From Cohnella algarum (lineage in GTDB: Bacteria > Bacillota > Bacilli > Paenibacillales > Paenibacillaceae): a stretch of 64,000 nucleotides of DNA. The translations under genes and the position numbers were made by a program. This document shows positions 43,586-53,243 of the stretch, piece after piece (the stretch's first letter is position 1; the number at the start of each line of letters is the position of its first letter). The notes under the pieces are model-generated. The model did no database searches, was not told the origin of the DNA, and worked only from the letters and a program-made list of their open reading frames with translations. Location of the stretch: contig NZ_JAFHKM010000002.1 of assembly GCF_016937515.1 (NCBI RefSeq), positions 4,211,001-4,275,000 on the forward strand, in the 5' to 3' direction.

Positions 43586-45586
43586 ATGAATCCGAATTCG
43601 TTCGAAAAACTTGAATATCCGAAAGCGATCCAGCAGCTGACGTCCTATGCGCAAACGTATCCGGGAAGAAAGCTCGCGGAGCAATTGCGTCCGATGACCG
43701 ATATCGGGGTCATAAAGGTTCGCCTCGCGGAAACAAGCGAAGCGCGCGCCCTTATCGAGAAAGGATCGAACGTGCCGCTCCCGTCGCTGGAAGGAATGGA
43801 GGAAGCGATGGGGCTTCTCGGAACGGGGTATATTTTTTCGGAACGCCAGCTTGAACACGTGGCGAAGTTCATTCGAAGCTGCGGCCAGCTCCGCCGCTTC
43901 ATGGAATCCAAAACGGCCGTCGCCCCGACCGTCGCGGCTTATGCCGCATCCTTGCACGACCTGCAGGAGCTGAGGTCCGCGATCGAAGGCAGCATCGACC
44001 GGGGACGCATCGTCGACGAGGCGAGCCCGGGGCTTGCCGGCACGCGAAAAAAAATCCGCATGGCCGACGAGAAGCTGCGCAAGCGTCTGGAAAGCCTGCT
44101 GTCCAGACATGGATCTATCCTGCAGGAACGGCTGATCGGGCAGCGGAACGGGCGTTACGTGCTCCCGGTCAAAAAGGAATACCGCAAGCGGGTTCCGGGC
44201 ATTGCGCTTGACGAATCCGCCAGCGGGCAAACCGTGTTCGTCGAACCGGCGGAAGCGGCCGGGCTGCAGGCGGAGCTGGCGTCGCTGCGCGCGGACGAAA
44301 GCAGGGAAGAGCTGCAGGTGCTGGCCGGCCTGACCGAGACGGCCGAAAGGTACGCCCATGAGCTGTCGGTGAACGTGGAAGCGGTCGGCTATTACGACTT
44401 TTTGTTCGCGAAAGCGAAATGGGCGCTCGCCGTCGACGGCCGGAACGTGGAGTTGAACGAAACGGGAAAAATCGAGCTGCGGGGAGCCCGGCATCCGTTT
44501 CTGGCCGGCAAGGCCGTTCCGCTGAACGTGGCGGTAGGCGGGGAGTACCGCTCGCTGCTTATCACCGGGCCGAATACCGGAGGCAAAACGGTCGCGCTCA
44601 AAACGATCGGCCTGCTGACGCTGATGGCCCAGTCCGGCCTGCTCGTTCCCGCCGAAGCCGGCAGCGAGCTCGCCGTCTTTCGGTCCGTCGCCGCCGACAT
44701 CGGCGACGGCCAAAGCCTGGATCGTTCGCTCAGCACCTTTTCGTCCCATTTGACGAACGTCATCGGCATTTTGGCCGAAGCGGGCCCGGATTCGCTCGTC
44801 CTGCTCGACGAGCTCGCGACCGGAACCGATCCGGGCGAAGGCGTCGGCCTTTCGATCGCCGTGCTGGAGGAGCTTCATCGGCGGGGGGCCGTTGTCGCCG
44901 CCACGACGCATTTCAACGAAATCAAGGAATACGCGCGCGCCGCCCCGGGCTTCCGCAACGCCCGGATGGCGTTCGACGAGGAGACGCTGCGGCCGCTGTA
45001 CCGGCTCGAGATGGGCGAGGCGGGCAACAGCTACGCGTTCGTCATCGCGCGCAAGCTCGGCATCGGCGAGGACATCATCGGCCGCGCCCGGGCGATCGCG
45101 AAAAGCCTGAAGCGGGGCGGCGCGCATGCCGCGATCCCCGGCGCCGCGCCGCCCCCGGCGGCTCCGCCGGCGACCGCGCGAGCGAACGGGCGGCGGTCGG
45201 ACAGGAAGCCGAGACGGGGAACGAGCCGTCCGGCTTCGCCGAGCGCAACGAAAGCGGCCGAAGCCGACGAGCCGCATGCCGGCGATGCTGCAGCCGACCG
45301 CCCGCTGCAGGCGGGCGACGCCGTCTGGATTCCAAGCATGCGGACGAGCGGCATCGTGTACCGGCTGCCCGACGAACGCGGCAATCTGATCGTCCAGGTC
45401 CGCAAGGAGAAAATCAAAATCAACCGGAAGCGGGTGAACCTATATATAGAAGGAAAGCATTTGTATCCGGAGAATTACGATATGGACATCGTGTTCGAGA
45501 CCGTCGAAAACCGGAAAAAGCGCAAAGCGATGAGCAAGCGCCATGTCGAAGGCGTCCGGATCGAGAAGCCGCCCGAGGACGGCTGA
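43586..45586 (+). CDS. MutS2-like DNA-binding ATPase lacking the Smr nuclease domain
   Basis: The 666-residue protein has the MutS2 core and clamp helices, and the MutS ATPase: Walker A LLITGPNTGGKT (about 330-341), signature LSTFSSHLTNV, Walker B LLDELATGTDPGEG and the switch His in TTHFNEI. After the ATPase (about residue 510) comes an Ala/Pro/Arg-rich linker and a KOW-like region (LQAGDAVWIPSMRTSGIVYRLP), but no C-terminal Smr domain, which full MutS2 (about 780 residues) has. MutS2 proteins bind branched DNA or collided ribosomes. ATG 43586 is behind ATGGAGGT. Confidence 0.88.
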   Translation: MNPNSFEKLEYPKAIQQLTSYAQTYPGRKLAEQLRPMTDIGVIKVRLAETSEARALIEKGSNVPLPSLEGMEEAMGLLGTGYIFSERQLEHVAKFIRSCGQLRRFMESKTAVAPTVAAYAASLHDLQELRSAIEGSIDRGRIVDEASPGLAGTRKKIRMADEKLRKRLESLLSRHGSILQERLIGQRNGRYVLPVKKEYRKRVPGIALDESASGQTVFVEPAEAAGLQAELASLRADESREELQVLAGLTETAERYAHELSVNVEAVGYYDFLFAKAKWALAVDGRNVELNETGKIELRGARHPFLAGKAVPLNVAVGGEYRSLLITGPNTGGKTVALKTIGLLTLMAQSGLLVPAEAGSELAVFRSVAADIGDGQSLDRSLSTFSSHLTNVIGILAEAGPDSLVLLDELATGTDPGEGVGLSIAVLEELHRRGAVVAATTHFNEIKEYARAAPGFRNARMAFDEETLRPLYRLEMGEAGNSYAFVIARKLGIGEDIIGRARAIAKSLKRGGAHAAIPGAAPPPAAPPATARANGRRSDRKPRRGTSRPASPSATKAAEADEPHAGDAAADRPLQAGDAVWIPSMRTSGIVYRLPDERGNLIVQVRKEKIKINRKRVNLYIEGKHLYPENYDMDIVFETVENRKKRKAMSKRHVEGVRIEKPPEDG

Positions 45587-45624
45587 GCGGGAGCGGGCGA
45601 TCCGGGACTCCCGGGAACCGCTCA

Positions 45625-45653
45625 TTGCCGCCCCGGACTTCCCTTGCTATAAT
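45625..45653 (+). promoter_or_regulatory. lepA promoter
   Basis: TTGCCG (45625-45630), a 17-base spacer and TATAAT (45648-45653) with an extended TG element. Confidence 0.7.
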
Positions 45654-45695
45654 TAACGGGATAGGCATATGAGGTAAACGCCGGTGGAGGTTCTG

Positions 45696-47513
45696 ATGGC
45701 AGACATTCGATCCAAACAAAGCCATATTCGAAATTTTTGCATCATCGCGCATATCGACCATGGGAAGTCGACGCTGGCCGACCGAATTTTGGAATATACC
45801 GGCGCGCTGTCTTCGCGCGAAATGCAGGACCAGGTGCTCGACTCGATGGATCTGGAACGGGAGCGGGGCATTACGATCAAGCTGCAGGCCGTGCGGCTGG
45901 AATACAAGGCGGACGACGGAGAGACGTATACGCTGCACTTGATCGATACCCCCGGACACGTCGATTTCACATATGAAGTGTCGCGCAGCCTGGCCGCTTG
46001 CGAAGGGGCGCTGCTCATCGTCGACGCGGCGCAAGGCATCGAAGCGCAAACGCTCGCCAACGTCTATTTGGCGCTGGACAACAACCTGGAAATCCTGCCG
46101 GTCATCAACAAGATCGACCTTCCGAGCGCGGAGCCCGAGCGGGTCCGGCAGGAAGTGGAGGACGTCATCGGCCTCGACGCGAGCGAGGCGGTGCTGGCCT
46201 CCGCCAAAAACGGGATCGGCATCAAGGAAATTCTGGAGCAGGTCGTGCAGAAGGTTCCCGCGCCGAGCGGCGACCCGGACGCGCCGCTCAAGGCGCTCAT
46301 TTTCGACTCGTACTACGATGCGTACAAGGGCGTTATCTGCTATATTCGCGTTATCGACGGCACGATCCGCGCGGGCACGCCGATCCGGTTCATGGCGACG
46401 GGCGCGACGTTCGACGTCGTCGAAGTCGGGACGTTCAAGCCGCGCGCGACGATCGTGGACGAATTGGGTCCCGGCGACGTCGGCTTCATTACGGCCTCGA
46501 TCAAGAACGTGAAGGACACCCGCGTCGGCGATACGATCACCGACGCGAAAAACCCGACGAAGGAGCAACTGCCGGGCTACCGCAAAATCAACCCGATGGT
46601 GTACTGCGGCTTGTATCCGATCGATTCCTCGGACTACAACGATTTGCGCGACGCGCTGGAGAAGCTCGTGCTGAACGACGCCTCGCTGCAGTTCGAGCCG
46701 GAGACGTCGCAGGCGCTCGGCTTCGGCTTCCGCTGCGGCTTCCTCGGCATGCTGCACATGGAAATCATCCAGGAGCGGATCGAGCGGGAATTCAACATTC
46801 CGCTCATTACGACGGCGCCGAGCGTTATTTACAAAGTGACGCTGACGAACGGCCAGCAACTGGAAATTTCCAACCCGTCGGAATATCCGGAGGCGGGCAA
46901 GCTCGAGTTCGTCGAGGAGCCGTACGTCAAAGCTTCCGTCATCGTGCCGAAAGATTTCGTCGGCGCCATCATGGAGCTGTGCCAGGGCAAGCGCGGCGAA
47001 TTCATCGACATGCAATATCTCGACGCCAACCGCGTCACGCTGAAATACGAAATTCCGCTCGCGGAAATCGTCTACGATTTCTTCGACCAATTGAAATCGA
47101 GCACGAAGGGCTACGCCTCGTTCGATTACGAGCTGTCGGGCTACCGCCAGTCGAAGCTGGTGAAGATGGACATCCTGCTGAACGGCGAACAGGTCGACGC
47201 CCTGTCGTTCATCGTGCACAAGGATCGCGCCTACCAGCGCGGGCGCGTCATTTGCGAGAAGCTGAAGGAGCTCATCCCGAGACAAATGTTCGAGGTCCCA
47301 ATCCAGGCGGCCGTAGGCCAGAAGATCATCTCCCGGGAGACGATCAAGGCCATGCGCAAAAACGTTCTCGCCAAATGCTACGGCGGCGACATTTCCCGGA
47401 AGCGGAAGCTGCTCGAAAAGCAAAAAGAGGGCAAAAAGCGGATGAAGCAGGTCGGCAACGTCGAAGTGCCGCAGGAAGCGTTCATGGCCGTCCTGAAAAT
47501 CGACGAAAATTAA
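45696..47513 (+). CDS. lepA: Elongation factor 4 (LepA)
   Basis: The 605-residue translational GTPase has G1 [10 protein letters not shown]3 DTPGHVDF and G4 NKIDLP, then EF-G-like domains and the LepA-specific C-terminus ([35 protein letters not shown] region). It aids ribosome function or assembly under stress. ATG 45696 is chosen; GGTGGAGG is 7 bases before it. Downstream of the spore genes and upstream of hemW, as in Bacillus. Confidence 0.97.
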   Translation: MADIRSKQSHIRNFCIIAHIDHGKSTLADRILEYTGALSSREMQDQVLDSMDLERERGITIKLQAVRLEYKADDGETYTLHLIDTPGHVDFTYEVSRSLAACEGALLIVDAAQGIEAQTLANVYLALDNNLEILPVINKIDLPSAEPERVRQEVEDVIGLDASEAVLASAKNGIGIKEILEQVVQKVPAPSGDPDAPLKALIFDSYYDAYKGVICYIRVIDGTIRAGTPIRFMATGATFDVVEVGTFKPRATIVDELGPGDVGFITASIKNVKDTRVGDTITDAKNPTKEQLPGYRKINPMVYCGLYPIDSSDYNDLRDALEKLVLNDASLQFEPETSQALGFGFRCGFLGMLHMEIIQERIEREFNIPLITTAPSVIYKVTLTNGQQLEISNPSEYPEAGKLEFVEEPYVKASVIVPKDFVGAIMELCQGKRGEFIDMQYLDANRVTLKYEIPLAEIVYDFFDQLKSSTKGYASFDYELSGYRQSKLVKMDILLNGEQVDALSFIVHKDRAYQRGRVICEKLKELIPRQMFEVPIQAAVGQKIISRETIKAMRKNVLAKCYGGDISRKRKLLEKQKEGKKRMKQVGNVEVPQEAFMAVLKIDEN

Positions 47514-47589
47514 AGCAGGAACAAGTTGGGAAGGGCGCGGCTTCAAGTCCGCGCTTTTCCCGTTCCCGGAAGAAAAGGAGGCGAAGATC

Positions 47590-48792
47590 GTGACCCTCGC
47601 GCCCAACGGCAACGCGCAAGGCGAAGCGTCCGTGCCCTTGCACGCGTGGACCCCGCGCGCGCTTTATATCCACATTCCCTTTTGCACGAACAAATGCTTT
47701 TATTGCGATTTCAACTCGTACGTCGTCGACGGCCAGCCGGTGGACGCCTATTTGGACGCCCTGGAAAAGGAAATGGAGCAAACGGCCCGGCTGCTGCCTC
47801 CCGAGACGGTCCGGACCGTCTTCGTGGGCGGCGGCACCCCGACCGTTCTGGATCCGCGGCAGATGGCGCGGTTTCTTCAGGCGGTGGCCCGGCATTTTCC
47901 GATTGCCGCGGACGCCGAGTTTACGATGGAAGCGAATCCGGGCACGACCGATCCCGCCAAGCTGGAGGCGATGCTGGCGGGCGGCGTGAACCGGATCAGC
48001 TTCGGCGCCCAGTCGTTCGACGACAAGCTGCTCGCCGCGATCGGCCGGATTCACGAGGCGCGCGATGTCGTGAACAGCATTGCGAACGCCCGCCGCGCCG
48101 GATTTTCCAATCTGTCGATCGACCTGATGTTCGGGCTGCCTAACCAAACGCTCGAGCAGCTTGCCGACAGCGTATCCCGGGCGCTCGAGCTCGATCTGCC
48201 GCACTACTCGCTGTACAGCCTGAAAGTGGAGGAAAACACGCTGTTCCACCGGCTGTACGAGTGGGGCGAGCTGCCGCTTCCGGAAGAGGACGTCGAGGTG
48301 GCGATGTACGCCCACCTTCGCGAACGTCTCGGCGCGGCCGGCTACGACCATTACGAAATCAGCAACTTCGCGCGTCCCGGCTTCGAGAGCAAGCATAACT
48401 CCGTTTATTGGCGGAACGAGCCGTATTACGGGCTCGGCGCCGGAGCGCACGGCTACGCGCGCGGCATCCGCCATATGAACATCAAAGGCGTGCAGCCATA
48501 TATCGAAGCGGCCGCGAGGGCGCTGCCGCGCCTGACGACCGACCCGGTGTCGGTGCGGGAGGCGATGGAGGATTTCATGATGGTCGGACTGCGTCTTCGG
48601 CAGGGCGTGCGGAGGGCGGATTTCGCCGCCCAATTCGGCGGGACCGAGCCGGAGGACGTGTTCGGCGAGGTGCTGACGAAGCTGCAAAGCCAAGGGTTGC
48701 TGGAGCCGTTCGGCGAAGGCGAGGCCGCCGGCTATCGTCTGACCGAGCGCGGCGTGCCGCTGGGCAACGAGGTGTTCGGGGCGTTTCTGTGA
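47590..48792 (+). CDS. hemW: HemW, radical SAM heme chaperone
   Basis: The 400-residue radical SAM protein has YIHIPFCTNKCFYCDFNS with the Cx3CxxC cluster motif, FVGGGTPTVLDPRQM and the C-terminal HemN domain. The motif ends YCDF, as in HemW, rather than the extra Cys of true HemN oxidase. It begins with GTG behind AAAAGGAGG. Order lepA-hemW-hrcA is conserved, here with an acetyltransferase gene inserted before hrcA. Confidence 0.95.
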   Translation: MTLAPNGNAQGEASVPLHAWTPRALYIHIPFCTNKCFYCDFNSYVVDGQPVDAYLDALEKEMEQTARLLPPETVRTVFVGGGTPTVLDPRQMARFLQAVARHFPIAADAEFTMEANPGTTDPAKLEAMLAGGVNRISFGAQSFDDKLLAAIGRIHEARDVVNSIANARRAGFSNLSIDLMFGLPNQTLEQLADSVSRALELDLPHYSLYSLKVEENTLFHRLYEWGELPLPEEDVEVAMYAHLRERLGAAGYDHYEISNFARPGFESKHNSVYWRNEPYYGLGAGAHGYARGIRHMNIKGVQPYIEAAARALPRLTTDPVSVREAMEDFMMVGLRLRQGVRRADFAAQFGGTEPEDVFGEVLTKLQSQGLLEPFGEGEAAGYRLTERGVPLGNEVFGAFL

Positions 48793-48816
48793 CGGGAGTC
48801 TTTTTCGACGAATAGC

Positions 48817-48890
48817 CGTGAATAAAAATAGCGGATGATGCGCAAATCTCTCTTGAGAATTCATTCGCTTTGTTGTATATTTATTCACAT
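48817..48890 (+). promoter_or_regulatory. ArgR-controlled promoter: two ARG boxes around TTGAGA/TATATT
   Basis: CGTGAATAAAAATAGCG (48817-48833) and, on the other strand, GTGAATAAATATACAA (48888-48873) match the Bacillus ARG box (CATGAATAAAAATKCAAK). TTGAGA (48853-48858), a 17-base spacer and TATATT (48876-48881) form the promoter; the second box covers the -10. Confidence 0.72.
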
Positions 48891-48924
48891 CACCTATTTT
48901 GGAAGCCGAAAAGAAGGGATTCCC

Positions 48925-49392
48925 GTGAACATGATCATCACCTGCCGCAAGGCGTCGCCGGGCGACGTCGACGCGCTGTTCGAACTGATCCAAGGATACG
49001 CCGAGAAAGGCATTATGCTGCCCCGTTCCAGGGAGGCGCTGCATCGCCATATCGATTCGTTCGTCGTTGCCGAAGAGGGCGGACGGCTGATCGGCTGCGG
49101 CTCCTTGTTCCGGCTCGGCGCCGACTTGGTGGAAATCCGTTCGCTGGGAATGGCCGAAGGCTACAAGGGCCAGGGGCTCGGAACGAAAATCGTGAACGCC
49201 CTGCTCGACGAAGCGCGGAAGCTGAACGTGCCGAAGGTTATGGCGCTTACGTACGCGGTCGACTTTTTCGTGAAAAACGGCTTTTCCGTCGTCGACAAAG
49301 AAATTTTCCCGGAAAAGGTATGGACCGACTGCGTTCATTGCAGCAAGCGCGATCGCTGCGACGAAACGGCAGTCGTAAAACTTCTTTTTTGA
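48925..49392 (+). CDS. ArgA-like N-acetyltransferase, probable N-acetylglutamate synthase
   Basis: The 155-residue GNAT protein has RKASPGDVDALFELIQGYAEKGIMLPRS, EIRSLGMAEGYKGQGLGTKIVNALLDEA (acetyl-CoA loop) and the C-terminal WTDCVHCSKRDRCDETAVVKLL typical of short ArgA-type enzymes of Gram-positive bacteria. It would start arginine synthesis by acetylating glutamate. ARG boxes at its promoter support this. GTG 48925 is chosen; ATG 48931 is nearly as good. Confidence 0.85.
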   Translation: MNMIITCRKASPGDVDALFELIQGYAEKGIMLPRSREALHRHIDSFVVAEEGGRLIGCGSLFRLGADLVEIRSLGMAEGYKGQGLGTKIVNALLDEARKLNVPKVMALTYAVDFFVKNGFSVVDKEIFPEKVWTDCVHCSKRDRCDETAVVKLLF

Positions 49393-49447
49393 CCGTACGG
49401 CCTTTCGAATAGACTCGTCATTATGCCAAATCGTGCCGGTTCATTCT

Positions 49448-49477
49448 TGACAACGGCGGCAGCGGTTTGGTATTTTT
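49448..49477 (+). promoter_or_regulatory. Candidate hrcA promoter
   Basis: TTGACA at 49448-49453 with TATTTT at 49472-49477 (18-base spacer); a TATAGT at 49481 is another possible -10. Confidence 0.5.
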
Positions 49478-49488
49478 GATATAGTGTT

Positions 49489-49515
49489 TAGCACTCATTC
49501 GTTAAGAGTGCTAAC
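49489..49515 (+). promoter_or_regulatory. CIRCE operator of the hrcA-dnaK operon
   Basis: TTAGCACTC, 9 bases, GAGTGCTAA: a perfect CIRCE inverted repeat, binding site of HrcA, 26 bases before the hrcA start. Confidence 0.97.
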
Positions 49516-49541
49516 GAACCGGACCGAAGGAGGAATGCCGG

Positions 49542-50567
49542 ATGTTGACCGAACGTCAAAGGATGATTTTATCGGCCATTGTCGACGACTATATCCGATC
49601 TGCGGAACCGGTCGGTTCCCGAAGCATCTCCAAGAGGGGCGACGTCAGCTTCAGTCCGGCGACGATCCGCAACGAGATGGCCGATTTGGAAGAGCTCGGC
49701 TTTCTGGAGCAGCCGCATACGTCGGCCGGCCGCGTCCCTTCGGTCAAAGGTTATCGCTATTATGTCGATCATCTGATTCCGTTCGCCGGCGTCAGCGACG
49801 AGGATGTCGTCAAGCTGCACAGCTTTTTCGCGGAGAAAATGAACCATTGGGAAGGCGTCATCAACCAGGCGGCGACGATCGTGTCGCAACTGACCAACTA
49901 TACGTCCATCGTGCTCGGGCCGGAAATGTTCAGCACGACGCTGAAGCACTTCCAGCTGGTGCCGCTTAACGACAGTTCCGCCGTGGCGATTATCGTCACG
50001 AGCACGGGGCACGTCGAGCATAAGACCGTCACGATTCCGGAAGGCATCCAGATGGGCGACATTCAGAAAATCGTCAATTTGCTCAACGACAAGCTGACGG
50101 GGGTCCCGTTCGTCCGGATCAAGTCGGTGCTTCACACCGAGGTGGCCCGCGAGCTGAGGCGGTTCGTCGACCGGTGCGAGCAAATTCTCGATATGCTGGG
50201 CAAGACGCTGTCCGACGAAACGGAGCCGCACGTCTTTTTAAGCGGGGCGACCAATATTTTGACGCAGCCCGAATTCAAGGACGTCGGCAAGGTGAAAGGC
50301 ATTTTGGATACGCTCGAGGAGACGTCGAAGCTGATGCAGCTTTTCCATGCGCTTCCCGAGGGCATTCAGGTACGCATCGGCACGGAGAATGCGGTGGAGG
50401 AGATCAATTCCTGCAGCCTGATCACGGCGACGATTTCCCTGGACGGGCAATCGCTGGGAACGATCGGCATTCTCGGACCGACCCGGATGGAATACGGCAA
50501 AGTCATTCATCTTCTCGAATTTTTGTCCAACGACGTAACCAAACTGTGGAGCCGCTGGTATAAATGA
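49542..50567 (+). CDS. hrcA: Heat-inducible transcription repressor HrcA
   Basis: The 341-residue repressor has the N-terminal winged helix (LTERQRMILSAIVDDYIRSAEPVGSRSISKR, ATIRNEMADLEELGFLEQPHTSAGRVPS) and the conserved C-terminal GTENAVEEINSCSLITATI. It binds the CIRCE element directly upstream and represses its own operon with grpE, dnaK and dnaJ; GroE acts as co-factor in Bacillus. Confidence 0.97.
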   Translation: MLTERQRMILSAIVDDYIRSAEPVGSRSISKRGDVSFSPATIRNEMADLEELGFLEQPHTSAGRVPSVKGYRYYVDHLIPFAGVSDEDVVKLHSFFAEKMNHWEGVINQAATIVSQLTNYTSIVLGPEMFSTTLKHFQLVPLNDSSAVAIIVTSTGHVEHKTVTIPEGIQMGDIQKIVNLLNDKLTGVPFVRIKSVLHTEVARELRRFVDRCEQILDMLGKTLSDETEPHVFLSGATNILTQPEFKDVGKVKGILDTLEETSKLMQLFHALPEGIQVRIGTENAVEEINSCSLITATISLDGQSLGTIGILGPTRMEYGKVIHLLEFLSNDVTKLWSRWYK

Positions 50568-50618
50568 GAAGAGTATACGCGCCGCTGCCGGGAGGCAGGG
50601 TAAGGAGGTGATGGGTGC

Positions 50619-51242
50619 GTGAGCAGTCAAGAGATGAAGGAGTCCGAAAAGATGGAGCAGCAACGCGAGGAAGCGGCCGAAGCCGCAATGGAAACGGAAG
50701 CCGCTACGGAAGCGGGGACGCAGCAACCCGAACAGGCGGAAGCGGACCGGACTGCCGAGCCCGAAGCCGCGGAAACCGCCGCGAACGAAGAGGATTCGCG
50801 AATCCAGGAGCTGCAGCGGCAGGCGGATGACAACTATCAGCGTTTTTTGCGGGCGCAAGCGGATTTCGACAATTTCCGCCGTCGCACGTTGAAAGAAAAA
50901 GAGGAGCTGTCCAAGTACGCATCGGCGAAGCTGATCGGCGAACTGCTGCCGGTCGTGGACAATTTCCAGCGCGCATTGAAAGCCGGAGGAGAGGCGACGG
51001 ACGACGGCGCTTTATCCAAAGGAATCGAAATGATATACCGCCAGCTCAGCCAAGTGCTGGAGAACGAAGGCCTTAAAGCGATGGAACCGGTCGGCCAGCC
51101 GTTCGATCCGGAAGTCCATCAGGCGATCATGCAGGTCGAATCCGAAGAATACGGCGAAGGAATCGTCGTCGAGGTCGTTCAGACGGGCTATATGCTGAAG
51201 GACAAAGTGCTTCGCCCGGCCATGGTCAAGGTCAGCCAATAA
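50619..51242 (+). CDS. grpE: Nucleotide exchange factor GrpE
   Basis: The 207-residue protein has an acidic Glu/Ala-rich N-terminus (about 1-60), a long helix (NYQRFLRAQADFDNFRRRTLKEKEEL), and the beta domain with MIYRQLSQVLENEGLKAMEPVGQPFDPEVHQAIMQV and VVEVVQTGYMLKDKVLRPAMVKVS. It speeds ADP release from DnaK. GTG 50619 follows AAGGAGGTGA. Confidence 0.96.
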   Translation: MSSQEMKESEKMEQQREEAAEAAMETEAATEAGTQQPEQAEADRTAEPEAAETAANEEDSRIQELQRQADDNYQRFLRAQADFDNFRRRTLKEKEELSKYASAKLIGELLPVVDNFQRALKAGGEATDDGALSKGIEMIYRQLSQVLENEGLKAMEPVGQPFDPEVHQAIMQVESEEYGEGIVVEVVQTGYMLKDKVLRPAMVKVSQ

Positions 51243-51296
51243 ACATACTTAGAACAATAGCAAATCCGCAGGACGATGTGAGGAGGAAGATTTGAC

Positions 51297-53144
51297 ATGA
51301 GCAAAGTAATCGGGATCGACCTGGGGACGACAAACTCCTGCGTCGCGGTTATGGAAGGCGGCGAAGCCGTCGTCATTCCCAATCCGGAAGGCAACCGCAC
51401 GACCCCGTCGGTCGTCGGCTTCAAAAAAGACGGCGAGCGCACGATCGGCGAAACCGCGAAGCGCCAAGCCATTACGAACCCCGACCGCACGGTCATTTCG
51501 ATCAAGCGCCATATGGGCACCAACTATAAAGTAAAAATCGAAGACAAGGAATATACGCCGCAAGAAATTTCGGCGATGATCCTGCAGAAGCTCAAAGCCG
51601 ACGCGGAAGCGTATTTGGGGCAGCCGGTCACGCAAGCGGTCATTACCGTTCCGGCCTACTTCAACGACAGCCAGCGCCAGGCAACGAAGGACGCGGGCGC
51701 GATCGCAGGCCTCGAAGTGCTCCGGATCGTGAACGAACCGACGGCGGCCGCGCTCGCATACGGCCTGGAGAAGCAAGAAGACCAGACGATTCTCGTCTTC
51801 GACCTCGGCGGCGGCACGTTCGACGTCAGCATTCTCGAACTCGGCTCCGGCTTCTTCGAAGTCAAGGCGACGAGCGGGGACAACCATCTCGGCGGCGACG
51901 ATTTCGACCAGGCGATCATGGAATGGCTCAGCGCCGAATTCAAAAAAGAGCACGGCGTCGATCTGCTGAAAGACCGCGCGGCCGTGCAGCGGCTGAAAGA
52001 CGCGGCGGAAAAAGCGAAAAAGGAACTGTCCGGCGTGCTGAGCACGACGATTTCGCTGCCGTTCATCACGATGGTCGACGGCGTTCCGCAGCACTTGGAG
52101 CTTAACCTGACCCGCGCCAAATTCGACGAATTGACCGAATCGCTCGTCGAGCGCACGATGGCTCCGACGCGCCAGGCGCTTGCGGATTCGGGCCTCAGCG
52201 CTTCCGAGATCGACAAGGTCGTTCTCGTCGGCGGTTCCTCGCGGATTCCGGCCGTCCAGGAAGCGATCAAGAAATTGACCGGGAAGGAACCGCACAAAGG
52301 CGTCAACCCGGACGAAGTCGTCGCCCTGGGCGCCGCCGTGCAAGCGGGCGTTCTGACCGGCGACGTGAAGGACGTCGTTCTCCTCGACGTGACGCCGCTG
52401 TCGCTCGGCATCGAAACGGCGGGCGGCGTCATGACGAAGATGATCGACCGCAACACGACGATCCCGACGGAAAAATCGCAGGTGTTCTCGACGTACGCGG
52501 ACAACCAGACGCAGGTCGAAATTCACGTCCTGCAGGGCGAACGCGCGATGGCCCGCGACAACAAGACGCTCGGCCGCTTCATCCTGAGCGACATTCCGCC
52601 GGCGCCGCGCGGCATCCCGCAAATCGAGGTCAAATTCGATATCGACGCCAACGGCATCGTCAACGTATCGGCTCTCGACAAAGGCACGGGCAAAAGCCAA
52701 AAAATCACGATCACGTCCTCGAGCGGCCTGAGCAAGGAAGAAATCGACCGGATGCAGAAGGAAGCCGAGCTTCACGCCGAGGAAGACGCGAAGCGCCGCG
52801 AGCTGATCGAAACGAAAAACAACGCCGACCAGCTCGTGTACACGGTGGAGAAGACGATCAAGGATCTCGGCGAGAAAGCCGATCCGGGCGAAGTCGAGAA
52901 AGCGGACGCCGCCAAAGAAAAATTGAAAAAAGCGCTTGAAGGCGAAAATCTCGACGAGATCAAAGCGGCGACCGACGAGCTGACGCAAATCGTGCAGCAG
53001 CTGTCCGTCAAGCTCTACGAGCAGGCGGCCGCGGACGCGCAAGCCTCGCAAGGCGCGGCGGGAGCGGCTGCCGACGGCGGCCCCGCCAAAAAAGACAACG
53101 TCGTCGACGCGGATTACGAAGTCGTGGACGAAGACAAGAAATAA
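51297..53144 (+). CDS. dnaK: Molecular chaperone DnaK (Hsp70)
   Basis: The 615-residue Hsp70 has [18 protein letters not shown], the phosphate motif [13 protein letters not shown], the connect segment [12 protein letters not shown], the interdomain linker [14 protein letters not shown] and a substrate-binding domain ending in DAKRR and a charged EEVVD-like tail. Normal length for Firmicutes. Controlled through the CIRCE site before hrcA. Confidence 0.98.
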   Translation: MSKVIGIDLGTTNSCVAVMEGGEAVVIPNPEGNRTTPSVVGFKKDGERTIGETAKRQAITNPDRTVISIKRHMGTNYKVKIEDKEYTPQEISAMILQKLKADAEAYLGQPVTQAVITVPAYFNDSQRQATKDAGAIAGLEVLRIVNEPTAAALAYGLEKQEDQTILVFDLGGGTFDVSILELGSGFFEVKATSGDNHLGGDDFDQAIMEWLSAEFKKEHGVDLLKDRAAVQRLKDAAEKAKKELSGVLSTTISLPFITMVDGVPQHLELNLTRAKFDELTESLVERTMAPTRQALADSGLSASEIDKVVLVGGSSRIPAVQEAIKKLTGKEPHKGVNPDEVVALGAAVQAGVLTGDVKDVVLLDVTPLSLGIETAGGVMTKMIDRNTTIPTEKSQVFSTYADNQTQVEIHVLQGERAMARDNKTLGRFILSDIPPAPRGIPQIEVKFDIDANGIVNVSALDKGTGKSQKITITSSSGLSKEEIDRMQKEAELHAEEDAKRRELIETKNNADQLVYTVEKTIKDLGEKADPGEVEKADAAKEKLKKALEGENLDEIKAATDELTQIVQQLSVKLYEQAAADAQASQGAAGAAADGGPAKKDNVVDADYEVVDEDKK

Positions 53145-53172
53145 GCACAACCAAAACGAAAGCCTGATCGAA

Positions 53173-53223
53173 GTCAAAGCTCGTTTCCGTTGCCGGACCG
53201 GCGACCGAAACGGCTTTGACTTT
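53173..53223 (+). terminator. Long hairpin between dnaK and dnaJ, possible partial terminator
   Basis: GTCAAAGC (53173-53180) pairs with GCTTTGAC (53213-53220), extended inward by CGTTTC/GAAACG, followed by only three T residues. It may reduce dnaJ relative to dnaK or stabilise the transcript end. Confidence 0.55.
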
Positions 53224-53243
53224 CCTCATGAGGAGGCGGAGCA

